From the NCBI RefSeq assembly GCF_034702125.1, contig NC_085876.1, positions 22,308,772 through 22,372,771 of the forward strand: a DNA stretch of 64,000 nt, given 5' to 3'. Below the pieces are notes generated by a model. That model did not search any database. It was not told where the DNA came from and saw only the letters and a program-made list of their open reading frames with translations. The position numbers were made by a program, and so were the translations under genes. Shown piece after piece: positions 11,551 through 24,839 of the stretch. This DNA comes from Engraulis encrasicolus. Taxonomy: Eukaryota; Chordata; Actinopteri; Clupeiformes; Engraulidae. Each line of letters starts with the position of its first letter. Position 1 is the stretch's first letter.

Positions 11551-11955
11551 GACAGGGGTGGGGGGGTGGGTGTAGGGGGTACGGCATAGAAGAAGAGGGG
11601 GCGCTGGGGGGGGGGGTTAACGTGTGTAGGTAGGGGTTACGGAATGGAAGAAAAGGGGGGGTACGTGTGTAGGGGGTACGGAGGGAAAAAAAAGGGGGGG
11701 GGGGTTACGTGTGTAGGGGGTATGGAAGGGAAGAAAAGGGGGGGGACGTGTGTAGGGGGTACAGAAGGGAGGGAAAGGGGAGCGGGGGGTACATGTGTAG
11801 GGGCTAGGGAGGGAAATAAAAGGGGGGGTTACGTGTGTAGGGGGTATGGAGGGAAACAGGAGGGGTGGGGTTATGTGTGTAGGGGCTACGGAAGGGAAAT
11901 AAAAGGGGGGGGGGAGGTTACGTGTGTAGGGGGTACAGAGGGGAAGAAAAGGATC
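11551..11955. repeat. G-rich minisatellite (about 41-46 bp unit, about 8 copies)
   Basis: Units carry ACGTGTGTAGGGGGTACGG followed by a GGGAA(A)n spacer and a G-run of 5-11 bases. Repeat starts are near 11622, 11663, 11706, 11747, 11792, 11831, 11872 and 11918. The long frame through it (VCRGYGGK-like repeats) is simply the translated repeat. Confidence 0.88.
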
Positions 11956-12091
11956 ACAGCCATGTGAAATCAGGTGTCATGGCGCAAGTCGACTCCCCGT
12001 CCGCCTGTCCTTTCATCTCCTGAAATGCACTTCAGCACCGGACAGCTCCGTGAGGAGAGGAGAGCAGCCAATAACGAATAGCGAGACGGAG

Positions 12092-12440
<349 letters not shown>

Positions 12441-13429
12441 CTATTCTATGCTAGAATCCAAGATCAAGGCCGGCAGTAATCGGCCTGTTTGGCCACCGTG
12501 AACTTGGTTTGGACGCGGCGCCGCTGAGCCTGATGGAGTAGAGGTGTTTCCAGGAAATGGAATGAAAGCGTTGGAATGGGGGAAGTGGGATGAAAACTCT
12601 ATTGCACGATCCAGGGCTGAGCTGGGGGTGAAATGGGGCCTGGGCATTTTTGACTGAAAGCTCTCCCCTCATAATTACAGTGTAGCGGCGCAGAACTGAC
12701 TCACCGGTAGGCCCCACACGAGGGTGCAGGGGCCACAGGGAAATGCCCGCGATGCCAGATGGCCAGTCCAGCCCTGGTAGGATCTGGTGGTGGGTGGAGC
12801 AGCAGAATTTACAGCAGAGTGAACTGGGATGGAAACCCTGTAGGAACTGATGGCTGGTGATAGGAAAGCCGATGGGGGTCGGGGGGCAAGGGGACGATGA
12901 GGCAAAGGGGTCAGTTGTCCCGGGCCCAGGAAGAGGAGGGGGGCCCAGAACATAAAAAATAAAAACAAGAGTAACAACATTAACAAGACAGAGTCAGAGA
13001 AAAATTAAAACAACAAGACACAAATATTAAATAATTCGATTAAAAACATATCAAATAGGATAAAGGAAAATAAAGAAACCTTAAGCTAAACCATTAAACC
13101 ATATAATTTTCTATAATCAGTTATTTTGTGAAGATTAAAAAATGGTATGTATTGAAGGGGGCGGGGGGGTGGGGGTCTTTCAGATGACTTTGTGCCCGGG
13201 CGCGGTCAAAGCTGCCAACAGCCCTGGGTGGCAGAGCAATTCACATCACATGAACGGAATGAACTGGAGAGACTGGTAGCAACAGGGTGTCTGAGAAGAG
13301 AGCAGAGTCAAGGCAGTGTCAAGGAGATCCAAAGGCCCTTGTGTTGTAGCAGTGCTCTGTGCTCTGCAAGGGTAGTGCTAGGCCGCGTGAAGGGCACAGC
13401 TAGAATTTCGTGGGGTACCTCCACTGAAA

Positions 13430-13625
13430 GGAAATTACATTTTTGGCCCCCGACCTAACCACACCGTACCGTCACTGCCAGGCAACCATGCCATCTATGG
13501 GCCCCTGTGAAGCGCAATGCAGCGGGATGGATGGGGGCAAATAGATATTGCGAGGTCCCCTGAATGAAATTACATTTTTGGCCACCACCCGACCTAACCA
13601 TATTGGCTGTGGGCAACCATGTCGT
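13430..13625. repeat. About 125-bp tandem duplication
   Basis: AAATTACATTTTTGGCC followed by CGACCTAACCA and GGCAACCATG occurs at about 13431 and again at about 13566. Confidence 0.65.
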
Positions 13626-13774
13626 ATATAACCCCCCTGTGGTGTTCTGTTGGGCACCGCTTGGATTGTCCCGATCTACACAGCATGAAAGAATTGCCCT
13701 CCTGTGCCGTACTTTACTACCCCAATGTCTCCAGTGTTTTATCGTGTTCTACTCCCCATGTCACCAATGTTCGA

Positions 13775-13950
13775 AATCAAGTCCAGTCAAGTCAAGTCAG
13801 CTTTTATTGTCACTTTCTTCATGTGCACAAGTCATACAAGGAAAATGAAATTACGTTTTCTCTCTATACCATGCCAGGACACAGACATATACAAGACTGA
13901 CATTTTACAGACTGACATAAAGTGCAAGACAGGACAGGTAACAGTTATGG
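13775..13950. repeat. Dispersed repeat (TTTTATTGTCACTTTCTT family), copy 1
   Basis: AAGTCAAGTCAG, TTTTATTGTCACTTTCTTC, CAAGTCATACAAGGAAAATG. The same order recurs at 19882-20040, marking an interspersed family, probably a retroelement end. Confidence 0.55.
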
Positions 13951-14661
13951 ACTGGTAATCTGTAATAAATAATAAATACAGTACAAATGAACATTTAATA
14001 TTCAACATTGAGCATGTAGACATGCTCCCCTACAGGGAAGTCAGCATGGGTGGGGACAAAGGTGTCAGTTGTCCCAGGCCCTGAGTGAGGGTAGGGGGCA
14101 GAATTGCTACCATGGTTTAGAAGCTTCCACTGTGCTGTACTACCAGAGGTGTCCAAGTAAAAGTACATCTGTGGTGTACTGTAAGTACAACACTAGCACA
14201 TGATATTACATAGCTGTTAGTGTTACACAATCTACCCCATTGTACCTGATGAGGTAGATATATAGACTGTGTTGTTACTGAAAAACACTGAAAACCTAAC
14301 AAGAACCCACCACAAACTTGATCCAATCAGCGCAGAGTCATCTGATCATAAGACAAGACAAGACAAGTCACATGTGTTGAAGGGAAACTTTGTTTCTTTT
14401 TTTTCTTTTACTTTTGACACCTCTGTGTACTACCATGCTTCGAATATTCTACCGTACTGTCTCCAATGTTATTGTTGTAGGCCTACTTTTCCATTTCCTC
14501 TCTTCACAATCAGCGTGTTCCACATGAGGCGAGCTAACAATGGCGCAAGATTGTGCAGACCTGCGGCGTAACGATGGCATCTGTGAGTTTTACTCCATAC
14601 TGATTGCTGTCGTCATGTTTTTTTTGTCTACTTGCCAACGTTTCAAAACAAGGCCCTTGAG

Positions 14662-14885
14662 CCACCCTACGTGACGAATACAATAGCATCCAACACATGG
14701 AGAACAGGACGGGACGGGAACTTGGGATGGAGGTGGAGGTGGGCAGGAAGGGTAGTGGTGGTGGTAAGCCACCCGACGTGACGCGAATACAATAGCATCC
14801 AACACATGGAGAACAGGACGGGATGGGATGGGATGGAGGTGGAGGTGGGGTTGAGTGGTGTGGGCAGGAAGACTAGTGGTGGTGG
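14662..14885. repeat. Tandem duplication, period about 110-117 bp
   Basis: CAATAGCATCCAACACATGG followed by GAACAGGACGGGA and a GGAGGTGG stretch appears twice, at about 14681 and 14790. Confidence 0.8.
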
Positions 14886-14888
14886 GAA

Positions 14889-14918
14889 CATCCATCCATC
14901 CATCCATCCATCCATCCA
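14889..14918. repeat. (ATCC)n microsatellite
   Basis: About seven CATC units directly after the tandem duplication. Confidence 0.85.
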
Positions 14919-15336
14919 TTGTGTATTGTATATACATTCTTTCCCTCCTTCCTTCCTGCCTATCCATCCATATACCATTCCCCCATGCCAATCCTATCCC
15001 ACCCCATCCCACCCCATCCCGTCCACTGCAATGTGTTGCGTTAATTTGCTCCCTCGCTGGAGGTACAGATTGTGAGTTTACTCCTGACTACGCAGGAATG
15101 CCGCTGCAGCTGTCTTGCTCTCTCTCTCTCTCTCTCTCTCTCCGGCAATCTTGCGGCCGTGATCGTGCCGTTCTACGCTGCGGCATGCATCTGCCCGCAC
15201 CACCCCCCGTCAGCATGCCATGATGTGCCTGCCGTCCTCGCGTCCTCGCGTCCCGCACGGCGCGGTGCCACCCATGCCATGCTGATGAGATACCCAAAAG
15301 GCTGCACGGAGCGCATCAAGTGAGCCACGTGTAATG

Positions 15337-15756
15337 TACCCAAAACAGAGCGAAGTATATAGAGAATGAATACAGGAAGAAAACTCACTCACACAGGCAC
15401 ACACACACACACACAGTACTGGATGCTGGAGACAAAAACAGATGAGGGATGGGGGTGGTGTGTGTGTGTGGGGGGGAGAGGTATAGACTGTATAGGATGG
15501 AGAAAGGAAGACCAAAACAAAACAAAAATTCAAACAAAACAAACAAAAATGAAATGAAAAACTCACTCACACAGGCACAAGCAAACACACGGTACTGCAT
15601 GTTGGAGACACAAAGACATGGGGAACAGATGAAGGATGGGGCTGGGGGGTGTGAGTGTGTGGGCGGGAGGGTATAGACTGTAGTGTATAGGATTGAGACA
15701 GGAAGACCAAAACAGAGCGAAGTATATAGAGAGGAAAACCTCTCACACACAGGCAT

Positions 15757-15802
<46 letters not shown>

Positions 15803-15852
15803 CTGGATGTTGGAGACAAAAAGACATGGGAAACAGATGAGGGACGGGGGTG

Positions 15853-15883
<31 letters not shown>

Positions 15884-15980
15884 GGGGGGGGGAGGGTATA
15901 GACGGTAGTGTATAGGATGGAGAGACAAGGAAGACCAAAACAGAGAGAAGTATATAGAGAGGGAAACCTCCCTCACTCCC
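15337..15980. repeat. Minisatellite with about 190-230 bp units containing AC and GT tracts
   Basis: Three units share ACCAAAACAGAGCGAAGTAT, an AC tract, GTACTG.ATG.TGGAGACA, a GT/G-run tract and GTATAGACTGT. GTATAGAC occurs at about 15481, 15670 and 15896. The AC and GT tracts within a unit could form hairpins with each other. Confidence 0.8.
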
Positions 15981-16299
15981 AGACACATGACTGACTGGCT
16001 GACTGAGCAAGTCTCTATTGATGATGCTCCGACTCCACACAAGCCACAAAGCCAACCGCAACAACAAAAGAGGAAGAAAAGAAAAAAACTTGGAGAGGAA
16101 GAAAGTTTGACATAAAAGCAAGCACAGACTCTGGAAGGTACGGTAAAGGGAAAGCGAGATTGAGAAAGAGAAAAAAAAAAGAGAAGGGAAGAAAAGAAAA
16201 GGAGTAGTGCTTTGAAGTTTCCCCCCATTGTTCCTGAAGGTCACTTTTCTTTCCGCACGGTGGAGAGCAGAAGTGTCTGCTACCTTGAGATTTGATGGA

Positions 16300-16760
16300 T
16301 GTCTGGCCCCGCCACTGTGGCCGCCTGCCGTAGGAGAGCAAACGCTGTCAGAGGAAGGAGGCAGCGCTGCACCGACGGGAGGGACAAAGGGGTGTGTTGT
16401 CCCGGGCCCAGGGAGATAGGGGGCCCAGAATTGGCTCCCCATTACATTGTATGTATTGGGCTGGGGGCCCTTTCAAACAACTTTGTCCTGGGCCCAGGGA
16501 AAGCTGTCAGCGGCCCCGCCACTGTGGCCGCCCGTCGTAGGAGCGCGAACGCTGACAGAGGAGGCAGCGCTGCACGCCTGCTCACGCCCTCACGCCAGGG
16601 GCGGAGCAATAGGAGAGGCGAGCAGGTCATTTGTCCCTGGGTCCAGGGCCCTCCCGTATTGATAGTGGGGGCCCTATTGTGACCTTGGCAGGCTGTATGG
16701 GGGCCCTATCAGTGTTTTGCCCCGGTGCCCGGTGTGCAATTCTTCCGCCACTGCCTCGCG
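16300..16760. repeat. GC-rich degenerate repeat cluster (GGGCCCAGGG motifs)
   Basis: Repeated TTGTCCCGGGCCCAGG, GGGGGCCC and GGCCCCGCCACTGTGGCCGCC. Similar fragments lie at about 12890-12950 and 14045-14100. Probably several decayed MITE ends; individual borders cannot be set. Confidence 0.5.
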
Positions 16761-17121
16761 GCACGCCGCTCCGCTCCACGCCAGAGTTATGATCATTTCC
16801 AATTAAAAGTCAGCCATTTGCTTGTCAGTGAGGGGATAATGGAAATTCATGAGCTCCCATGCACTCCCAGAATCCCCCTCTCCCAAAAGGTAATACTAAG
16901 GTAAGGCAGTGGTGGTTCCCAAAGTTTTTCAGTGGGGACTAGGGCTGCACGACATTAGAAAAATATGCGATACACGATAACATGACTGTATACCGCGATA
17001 TCGATATTACTCGCGATATTTAATAGGCCTACATACTTATATTTCCCCATCTCAACTTGCCATTCTACACTTCATCATGTATAAAAGAACTGAGAGCAAT
17101 GTTTTATTGCCAACATTATTT

Positions 17122-18758
17122 GGTAACACTTTATTTTAGGGATACATCTATTAGCACTAATACATACAATATTAATGCCTGTGTAAGTAACTTGGAAGGC
17201 ATGTACTAAGCAAAATAAGACAGTTGTTAAGCATGTATTCACAAATGTCTTGTTCATGCCCAATTAGGGATTTATTACTAATATAACCTCAGTAAGGACC
17301 AGTAAGCCTATATTTCTATTTATTAGTAAGTAGTAAGTGAAATAATACAATGTGTACAAGCTCCCAACACACTATGTGAACAAACCCTGAACAGTGTGAA
17401 AACAGATGTGGAATAAGGGTCCCTATTCTAAAGTGATACATTGGTCAGCCCAAACGGCTCATGGCCTCCACACTACCAAAGTCCCCCTCTTTACCTAGGG
17501 CCCCCACACCACCCAGGCCCGCACTACTTAGCACCCCCCCCTGATCTTCAAAGTGTAAGGGTGTATTGAATAATTAACACTCACCCAGTTGAGTTATCTC
17601 GTTTTCTTTTGTTCATAACAATAGAAAGAAGGGAACAGGAGCCTTTATATAGCAAGGATTGAACGTACACTTGTCAATGGCGGTGGGTTGATGAGATGTA
17701 ATTGTTTTCATGTACCACTGAGCACTTTAATTGTAAAAAAACCCCAAAATGAATGCAGAACATTAGAATAATATTTTTGAAGCAAAACTAAAGTATTCTT
17801 TTGTGATAATTAAGTTAATGTTTGAGAACATTAGCTTCAAGATGTACAGTGCATGATGGGTACGCAATCTAGGCCAACAGGCAACCTACTCAGCTCTGAG
17901 CCTACGACCTTAGCTCCTCCCTTCACTCGTGAAATTGAGTTGCTATCCAAACAATTTGCCATGTACGTAACAACAGAAATATTATCATTGCTGCATTGGC
18001 CATGCATTGCATTTCTGACTAAGGGCGTACCCATCATGCACTGCACTTCTTGGAGATAAGTTTCTCAAACATTAACTTATTTATCACAAAGGAATAGCTT
18101 AGTTTCGCTTCCAAACTATTACCCATCGTTATATTCTGCATTTATTGTAGGGTTTTTACAATTAAAACTAATTGGTGTATGAAAAAATGACATCTCACCA
18201 CCCACCGTCATTGAGAAGTTTACGTCCGATCCGTGCTATATAATGTTTCCAATTACTCATCCATGTATTGAGTAGAATAAGTGAAATTTCCATATCTAAT
18301 GAGACTAATGTAGAATTAGAAATGTTCTTACACTTTGCTTCCCGGGGGGTGGGGGAGTGCCGGGGGGGTGGAGTGGGGGCCCTAAGTAGTGACGGGGCCC
18401 TAGATAGTGTGGGGTCCCTAAGCCACCTGGGCTGAGCATCGACTGACTTTAGAATAGGGAACCTTGTTCCAGTCTGTTTTCACACTGTTCAGGGTTTGTT
18501 CACACAGTGTACCAGGATCTTATACACATTGTATTCTGGCACTTACTACTTACTCATAAATAGAAATCTAGGTCTACTAGGTCCTTACTAAGGTTATATT
18601 GGTAATAAATCCCTTATTGTGCATGAACAAGACATTTGCGAATAAATGTCTAACAACTGTCTGATTTTGCTTAGTACATGCCTTACAAGTTACTTACTAA
18701 GGCATTAATATTGTATGTATTAGTGCTAATAGATGTATCCCTAAAATAAAGTGTTACC
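17122..18758. mobile_element. Giant palindromic foldback element, 8-bp TSD CATTATTT
   Basis: Ends are GGTAACACTTTATTTTAGGG and its inverse. CATTATTT flanks both sides exactly (17114-17121 and 18759-18766). The arms pair along nearly the whole length (about 800 bp each, centre near 17940); GTGCATGATGGGTACGC is met inverted near the centre. No coding capacity; a non-autonomous element of hAT-like duplication size. Confidence 0.88.
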
Positions 18759-18824
18759 CATTATTTTTATTAGAAAAAAACATGGCTAATATACAGCATC
18801 AACTTAAAATGTCAACCTTTTTAA

Positions 18825-19186
18825 GGGACACTGTGCAGGAAATGGTCAAAAAAGGTACTGCAACTATGCTGCTAATTGAAACTGGGTTGGCTATCGCCAA
18901 ATTTGATATTTACATGAAAGTACTAAGTAATAAACAAATATTGTCTAGTATGGTCCAAGTAGAGTCATTTTTGCACCTAAAAATGGCTATTTTTGGAAAT
19001 TCAAAATGGTGGACCATGGAGAAAATTCCCCTTTTCATGTATGAAAAGTGCAATTTTTCCAGTCATAATGAATAGGCCTACTTTGAATTTGATCGTGGTG
19101 GTAAGTATTCATGAGAAAGGTAACATTAGTGAATGGGCAGCATGAATTCTGGAAATAAACAACTAAAAATCTCACACTGTGTCCCT
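18825..19186 (-). mobile_element. TTAA-flanked MITE, copy 2
   Basis: TTAA at 18821-18824 and 19187-19190. Ends GGGACACTGTGCAGG and CACACTGTGTCCC. Inverted relative to the copy at 10821. The apparent 97-residue frame here is only the translated MITE. Confidence 0.8.
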
Positions 19187-19881
19187 TTAATACCTTTTTT
19201 ATTTTCACCAAATTTGCTGTTATTAAAATTTAAAAACTAGGTATCGAATTTTAACCAACTTTTGTGATACGTGTATTGCAAGCCGTGATATCGCGATAAC
19301 GATACATTTTCAATATATATTTCGACCCCCTTTTGTAGCCTGGGCAAAAGCTGACTCCGTCAAACAGTGTGGAGAAAGCTAAGAGGAATCCGTCTGCATG
19401 GAGGGTGGGAGATGGTCTGATCTTACTCTGCCATTAACATTCATTGGAGTTCCGAATTCAAATTAAAACTCATATTGTGCTTTAGTAGCATGGCTGTTAC
19501 GATATAGTGTTGCAAAAGCATACAAATAACTAAACAAAAGTGTGAATAGTGTTACCGTAACCAATCAGTAACGGACTTCACGGATGAGTTCTGCGTCACC
19601 ACTCTACGTTGTTTGCTGATTGGCTAAACAGTTTGCGAATCGAGCTAGGAGCTGAACGGAGCAAGTATCTTTGGGTGGAGTAGGCCTACATAGGATGGCG
19701 TCACCAGGCTACCCCTCTTGGAGTTTAGAATATTTTCGTGACTCCCCACTTACCATTGTCTTCACCTAGCAATGGATTTCTAGCAATATTAGCAGACAAA
19801 CTATTAGTGGAAAATGTAACAATATTTATTTGTCCGTTTACTATTGCTAGCTTTTCCATTATCCGCTGATATGGCTAGAAG

Positions 19882-20040
19882 TCAAATCAAGTAGCCTAGG
19901 TTTTATTGTCAATTTCTTTACATGCACTGGTCATACAAAGAATTTGAAATTACATTTCTTGCTTTCCCATACATAGAAATCCACAGGACAGCAAATACAT
20001 CTATTAACGATATAAGTGAATACAAGTCCCTTGTGTCGTC
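19882..20040. repeat. Dispersed repeat (TTTTATTGTCAATTTCTT family), copy 2
   Basis: Matches the motif order of 13775-13950. Confidence 0.5.
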
Positions 20041-20997
20041 CTCGACCACCCTTCAGTACCTCCACGACCCCACCCCCCTCCCTCCCATTGGGGGTCCCGA
20101 CCCCCAGTTTGGGAACCACTGTGTTAAAGGGACGCGGAGACACAGGGCCCGCCTGGAAGAGGATGAGAGTGACGATGGGACAATGTGCCCATTCGTTCAG
20201 ACCCAAAGTACCCCTTGATTTATGCAAAAGACTTTTAAGGAGAGCAGCTGGGGTCGTTAAGAGCAAAGGACGGCGTAAGGGCACGTCAGGAGGCACGGTA
20301 TGAGGAGGACAGGAAAACAGTAGGCTATGTGATATGCAGTAGTATAACAAAGAAATCATCTGAGGAAGACAGGGGATCCTCTTTCAGCACTTTTCAGCAC
20401 TTGTGTCACTACGGTAACTATTATTTGTTATTTGATATTTCATAAGAGTATACTTAACTGTGGCATTTATGTGATTGATCTTGATTAATCTTGATTAAAT
20501 ATGTTCATCGATTGACAGCACCAAGTACAATACAATACTACAATGCAATACAACACAGTTCAACACAACAGAGCAGTACACAATACACAAGCACAATGAG
20601 ATGAAACGTGTGCAGCAGCAGATCACTGGCTTCAATGACCAAGTTATAGTCATGGTCTTCACGCACCTTGCTTGCTTGCACTGCTGTGAATGTGCACCTT
20701 CGATATTGACACTGAATGCTTGTGTGACTCTCTCGTTTACCGGGAGTTTTAACAGCACTGACACTGCTAATATTAATTTCTGATCTTGATGCCAACACCA
20801 TGAAACACTTACAGAGCATACCCAAAGAGGACGATTAATATTATACTATATAAGATAGATTATCATATTATAGATTCTACTCTACTTCTATTTCAGTTAC
20901 TTTGTTTTTTCCAGCAATGCCCGCATCCTCTGCTTTCTTAAAGATGTTTCAAGATTTCACTCAAGGTTTCATTTACCAACCCCCCCCCACCCCCACC

Positions 20998-21124
<127 letters not shown>

Positions 21125-21288
21125 GTCTTGAAGTTATTTAGCTGGTGCAGTACCTGCAGCTCAGTAAGAGCTCATCTGTGATTTGTATATGCAGTAGCTA
21201 CTGGCAGCAGAGTTCTCAGAAAAAAAAGGGGGAGGAGATTTTGGACAACGGAAGCGGCATTCGTCAATCAGCTTCACATCCCTCCCTT

Positions 21289-21570
<282 letters not shown>

Positions 21571-22199
21571 AAACATGTGGGGTCCAGGATTTGGGCAAGC
21601 TCCCTCCTCCTGACCCTGCTGGCTCAGAATTGTAATTTAGTAGAAGTACTCTACAGATGTAATTACAACACTAGTGGTAGGCCTATAATATTATATGGTT
21701 TTATCAAGTGGTCGAGTTGTAAAACCAAAGCAAGGGGGATGGACAGAGATGGATTCTGATTATTGGGAGTTTGGGGACAACATTCTGAAAATGTAGTTGT
21801 TAAAAGTGCAATTTTAACACATTATGTGAAGATGGAATGCCTGTTTTAGAGGGGGGTGAATTTTGACCATTTTCATAGAGGGGGATGATTTTAGACCATT
21901 TTCATTGCAGGGGATATGGCGCTTATTATCTAGCTTTTTATGCGTTATAACTACAAGGGTGTTATTTATCTATTTATCTTTTTATCTTTTTCTATACTTA
22001 TATTTATTATAAGGCATTACAAGCCAGATGTATAGTTAAAACTGTTGATATAATACATCATGAAGCATTATGAGTGTAGCCATAATGCAATGTGACTAAT
22101 TATGATGCAAAATTATAAATCCTTATAAATACACTCATAATGCACTATAGAATGAGCTGTAAGTAAAGTCTTGCCGTCTTTTTAATTTTTTATTTATTT

Positions 22200-22358
22200 T
22201 TCGTTTTTATTTATTTATGACAGGACAGCGAGAGATTTTGACAGGGAACGTGTGGGAAAGATAGATGAGGAAGATTTGGCAAAGGACCTGAGCCAGAATC
22301 GAACCCGAGCAGGTAGCCGACATAGCAGCCTAGTGCCCTACCATTAGAGTCACGGCAG
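22200..22358 (-). repeat. tRNA-derived SINE
   Basis: Read on the minus strand, the head has an A-box-like GTGACTCTAATGGTAGGGC and a B-box-like GGTTCGATTC, followed by a CTGTCATAAATAAATAAA tail. The layout matches the better preserved copy at 43433-43593. Confidence 0.72.
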
Positions 22359-22411
22359 AGATCAGTGTCATGCAACCAATGTCATGAGAGGCGTGGTATA
22401 ATCATGGTTAG

Positions 22412-22470
22412 GAGAGCCGTAGTGTAATGGCTAGGGAGTACAGCAATTACCGTGAGAAACATGATTCATC
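22412..22470 (+). repeat. SINE head fragment
   Basis: GAGCCGTAGTGTAATGGCTA resembles a tRNA-like A box; the B box and body are missing. Confidence 0.4.
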
Positions 22471-22839
22471 ATTGTCCACTGCCACCACATTGTGCACACT
22501 CTAGTTTGGCTTGAACGACAACGCCACCTACTCTGTGCGTGTGCGTGTGCGTGTGCGTGTGCGTGTTATTTCCTTTTTTTGGTGCACAGCTTTGAGAAAA
22601 AAGTGGAGATTAGTGGACATTAGATTTTCAGAATCTTTTGTGGTTTTAAAAAAATCCAGTATGCATGTGTGTGTGTGTGTGAGCATACATAAATGTGAGT
22701 GTATACAAACACAAGCATACAATATCTGTGTACGTGCGTGCGTGCGTGCGTGCGTGCGTGCTGTAACTGAGTCCTGTCTGGTCTTACAGTCACAGTCACT
22801 GCCGAGCAAACAGGGACATTGCTTCAGTGGCAGTACAGT

Positions 22840-24326
22840 CTAATGTTGGCTTCAATGGCAGCACAGTCAACCTGTAGAGGGACAATGCCTTTGTTGTTGT
22901 GGAGCGCTGGTGACATCTGCTGGCCAAAGGGTAAACTTGATATCTTTTTCTGGCCAGTTGGTTATTTTTTTCCATTTATTCTGATTGCTAATGGTCATTT
23001 TTTGTAACATATGCTGTTACTGCAAAACTCTTCGCACGAATACAACACAACATTAAACCAAATCAGCAAAAATGTGCAGATACACAAACCATAAATACAA
23101 ATTCCAAGCTACTACAAAACAAATGGTTGAATAGACTACTGTATATACTGTAGAACTCCTGCCAAGCTGAGGAAGGTAGTATTGCCGGAGGACTTTGCTT
23201 GGCCAGAGAATGGAAATCAGAAGAACCGTGTGTGTTGGCACAATGGATGAACGGGATTTGTTTGTATTTTTACTATAGAAAGAATCAGTTTTACTTTAAA
23301 TTGGAAATTAGACAAGATTTGGAAAATTTGGTATGTGTTTTATGATTTTCTAAAAAGTAATATTATTAAAGTAGAGGGCTGGGATACACTGGGAATTTGA
23401 ATGGGAATTTGTTTTGTTATTGGGATGATGATTATGTTTTTAATGTTTTTATGTTTTTTGTTTTCAAAAATAAGCCTTCTTGGATGCATCTTCTCCAGGT
23501 CCACCATTTTAAACTTCCAGTAATTGACCTCTTGAGCAGCAAAACTTACTGTACTTGGGAAGACCAGTAAATATTAATTCACGTCTTTGTGAATGGGCTG
23601 CAAACGTATTGAAAATATACCAGTTAAATGACATAGGCCTACTCTACCTTCAAGTGCCATGAATCAGCACATGATCCCAAAGGTCACATATGGTCACTCA
23701 GATGTCTGCTACTCCCTCCCTCCACACTTCCCCTGACTATATTAACCTTATATATTTTACTGTTTTTGGCATTACCTTTCTTTTAATGCCTCTAAAATTT
23801 CAGCTCGTGTTATTTAATGAGGAATAAAACCCTACGGCTATCATACTGAAATGATCAGTTGGCACTGGGCTGGTTAAACAGGTTCTACAGTACTTAGCTG
23901 TAATTGCTGAATAGGCCACCTTGTGGTTCTGTCTTGTTTAATCGGAGGCGATCCATCATTTCATTTGGCCAGACTACTATAGGACAGATGATGAAGAGGG
24001 CCCGTTTTCTACATATGTTCAGTTCCACAGCACCTGCTCATGACAGCTATTGTAGGAACAAGATTTATTGATGGCTACAATAAAATCTAGTACTCAAACA
24101 CAGATAAACACTTTTCACATTGCTACGTCATTGCGTGTCTGGCACACGTTTGATATGGCAGGCCTATCTAGGCACGGCAGTGAGAGATATACTCATTTTC
24201 ACAAGGAAATACTTGAAAAAGGAAATACTTGTCTACCCAAGTACCTAACTACAGTGCAACAAGGAGGAGCAACATGTGACTGTTTGGGAGAACACAACAC
24301 CTCAGGATTATTGGCCATCTTTCTTC
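22840..24326. other. Gene-free stretch
   Basis: Mostly unique-looking AT-rich sequence. A partial relative of the TTAA MITE family (CTTCTCCAGGTCCACCATTTT) lies at about 23488-23620. No coding region seen. Confidence 0.4.
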
Positions 24327-24334
24327 CGCTAAGG

Positions 24335-24691
24335 CAGTGTTTCTCAACCTTTTTTTAGGCGAGGCACCCTTTCAATTAAAAAAAATCTCAAGGCATCCCA
24401 AACCAACAAGCTGTACCATGGTATTGCACACCTGATACCACACAAGATTAGAAAAGCAGCACATTTGGAGACGTTCGAAGTTGCAGCTTTATCTCAGACA
24501 GGCTATGTGTAGGTCATGTGATGATCGAAATTTACCATCTTGTGCATAAATGGTGGATGAAAGATTCCACTGACTAAGCATTCATTTATTAACTTAGACA
24601 AATATGTATTATATTACAATATTTATTTATTTAGGTCAATTTCACAAACCGTTATCCGCGGCACCCCTGAGGGAAACACTGAGAAACACTG
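24335..24691. mobile_element. hAT-type MITE, 8-bp TSD CGCTAAGG
   Basis: CGCTAAGG at 24327-24334 and 24692-24699. Ends CAGTGTTTCTCAACC and GAGAAACACTG are inverted. 357 bp, non-coding. Confidence 0.88.
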
Positions 24692-24839
24692 CGCTAAGGT
24701 TATGGCCTTATTATTCAGTTTTCTTGCCACATAGGAAGGTCAAGACTAATGCTCATGTTCATGGGTTTGTTTGTCTGTTCTCTTCCTTTAGATAATAAAA
24801 CTACCAGATGTATCTGGTATCATAGATATGTACGGTCAC

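Larger units (their letters stand above)
16908..20128. mobile_element. Outer hAT-like MITE (CAGTGGTTCCCAAA ends) enlarged by nested insertions
   Basis: Left end CAGTGGTGGTTCCCAAAGT pairs with the right end CAGTTTGGGAACCACTG at 20112-20128. Between them sit a GCACGAC...GCGATATCGATA-type element (about 16944-19337), a 1.6-kb palindrome and a TTAA MITE. No exact target duplication is seen, so the pairing of the two ends is an inference. Confidence 0.45.

Noticed and set aside
11644..11967. 107-residue glycine-rich repeat protein
   Set aside because: The frame exists only because the minisatellite units lack stops in that phase; unit lengths vary and there are no flanking gene signals.
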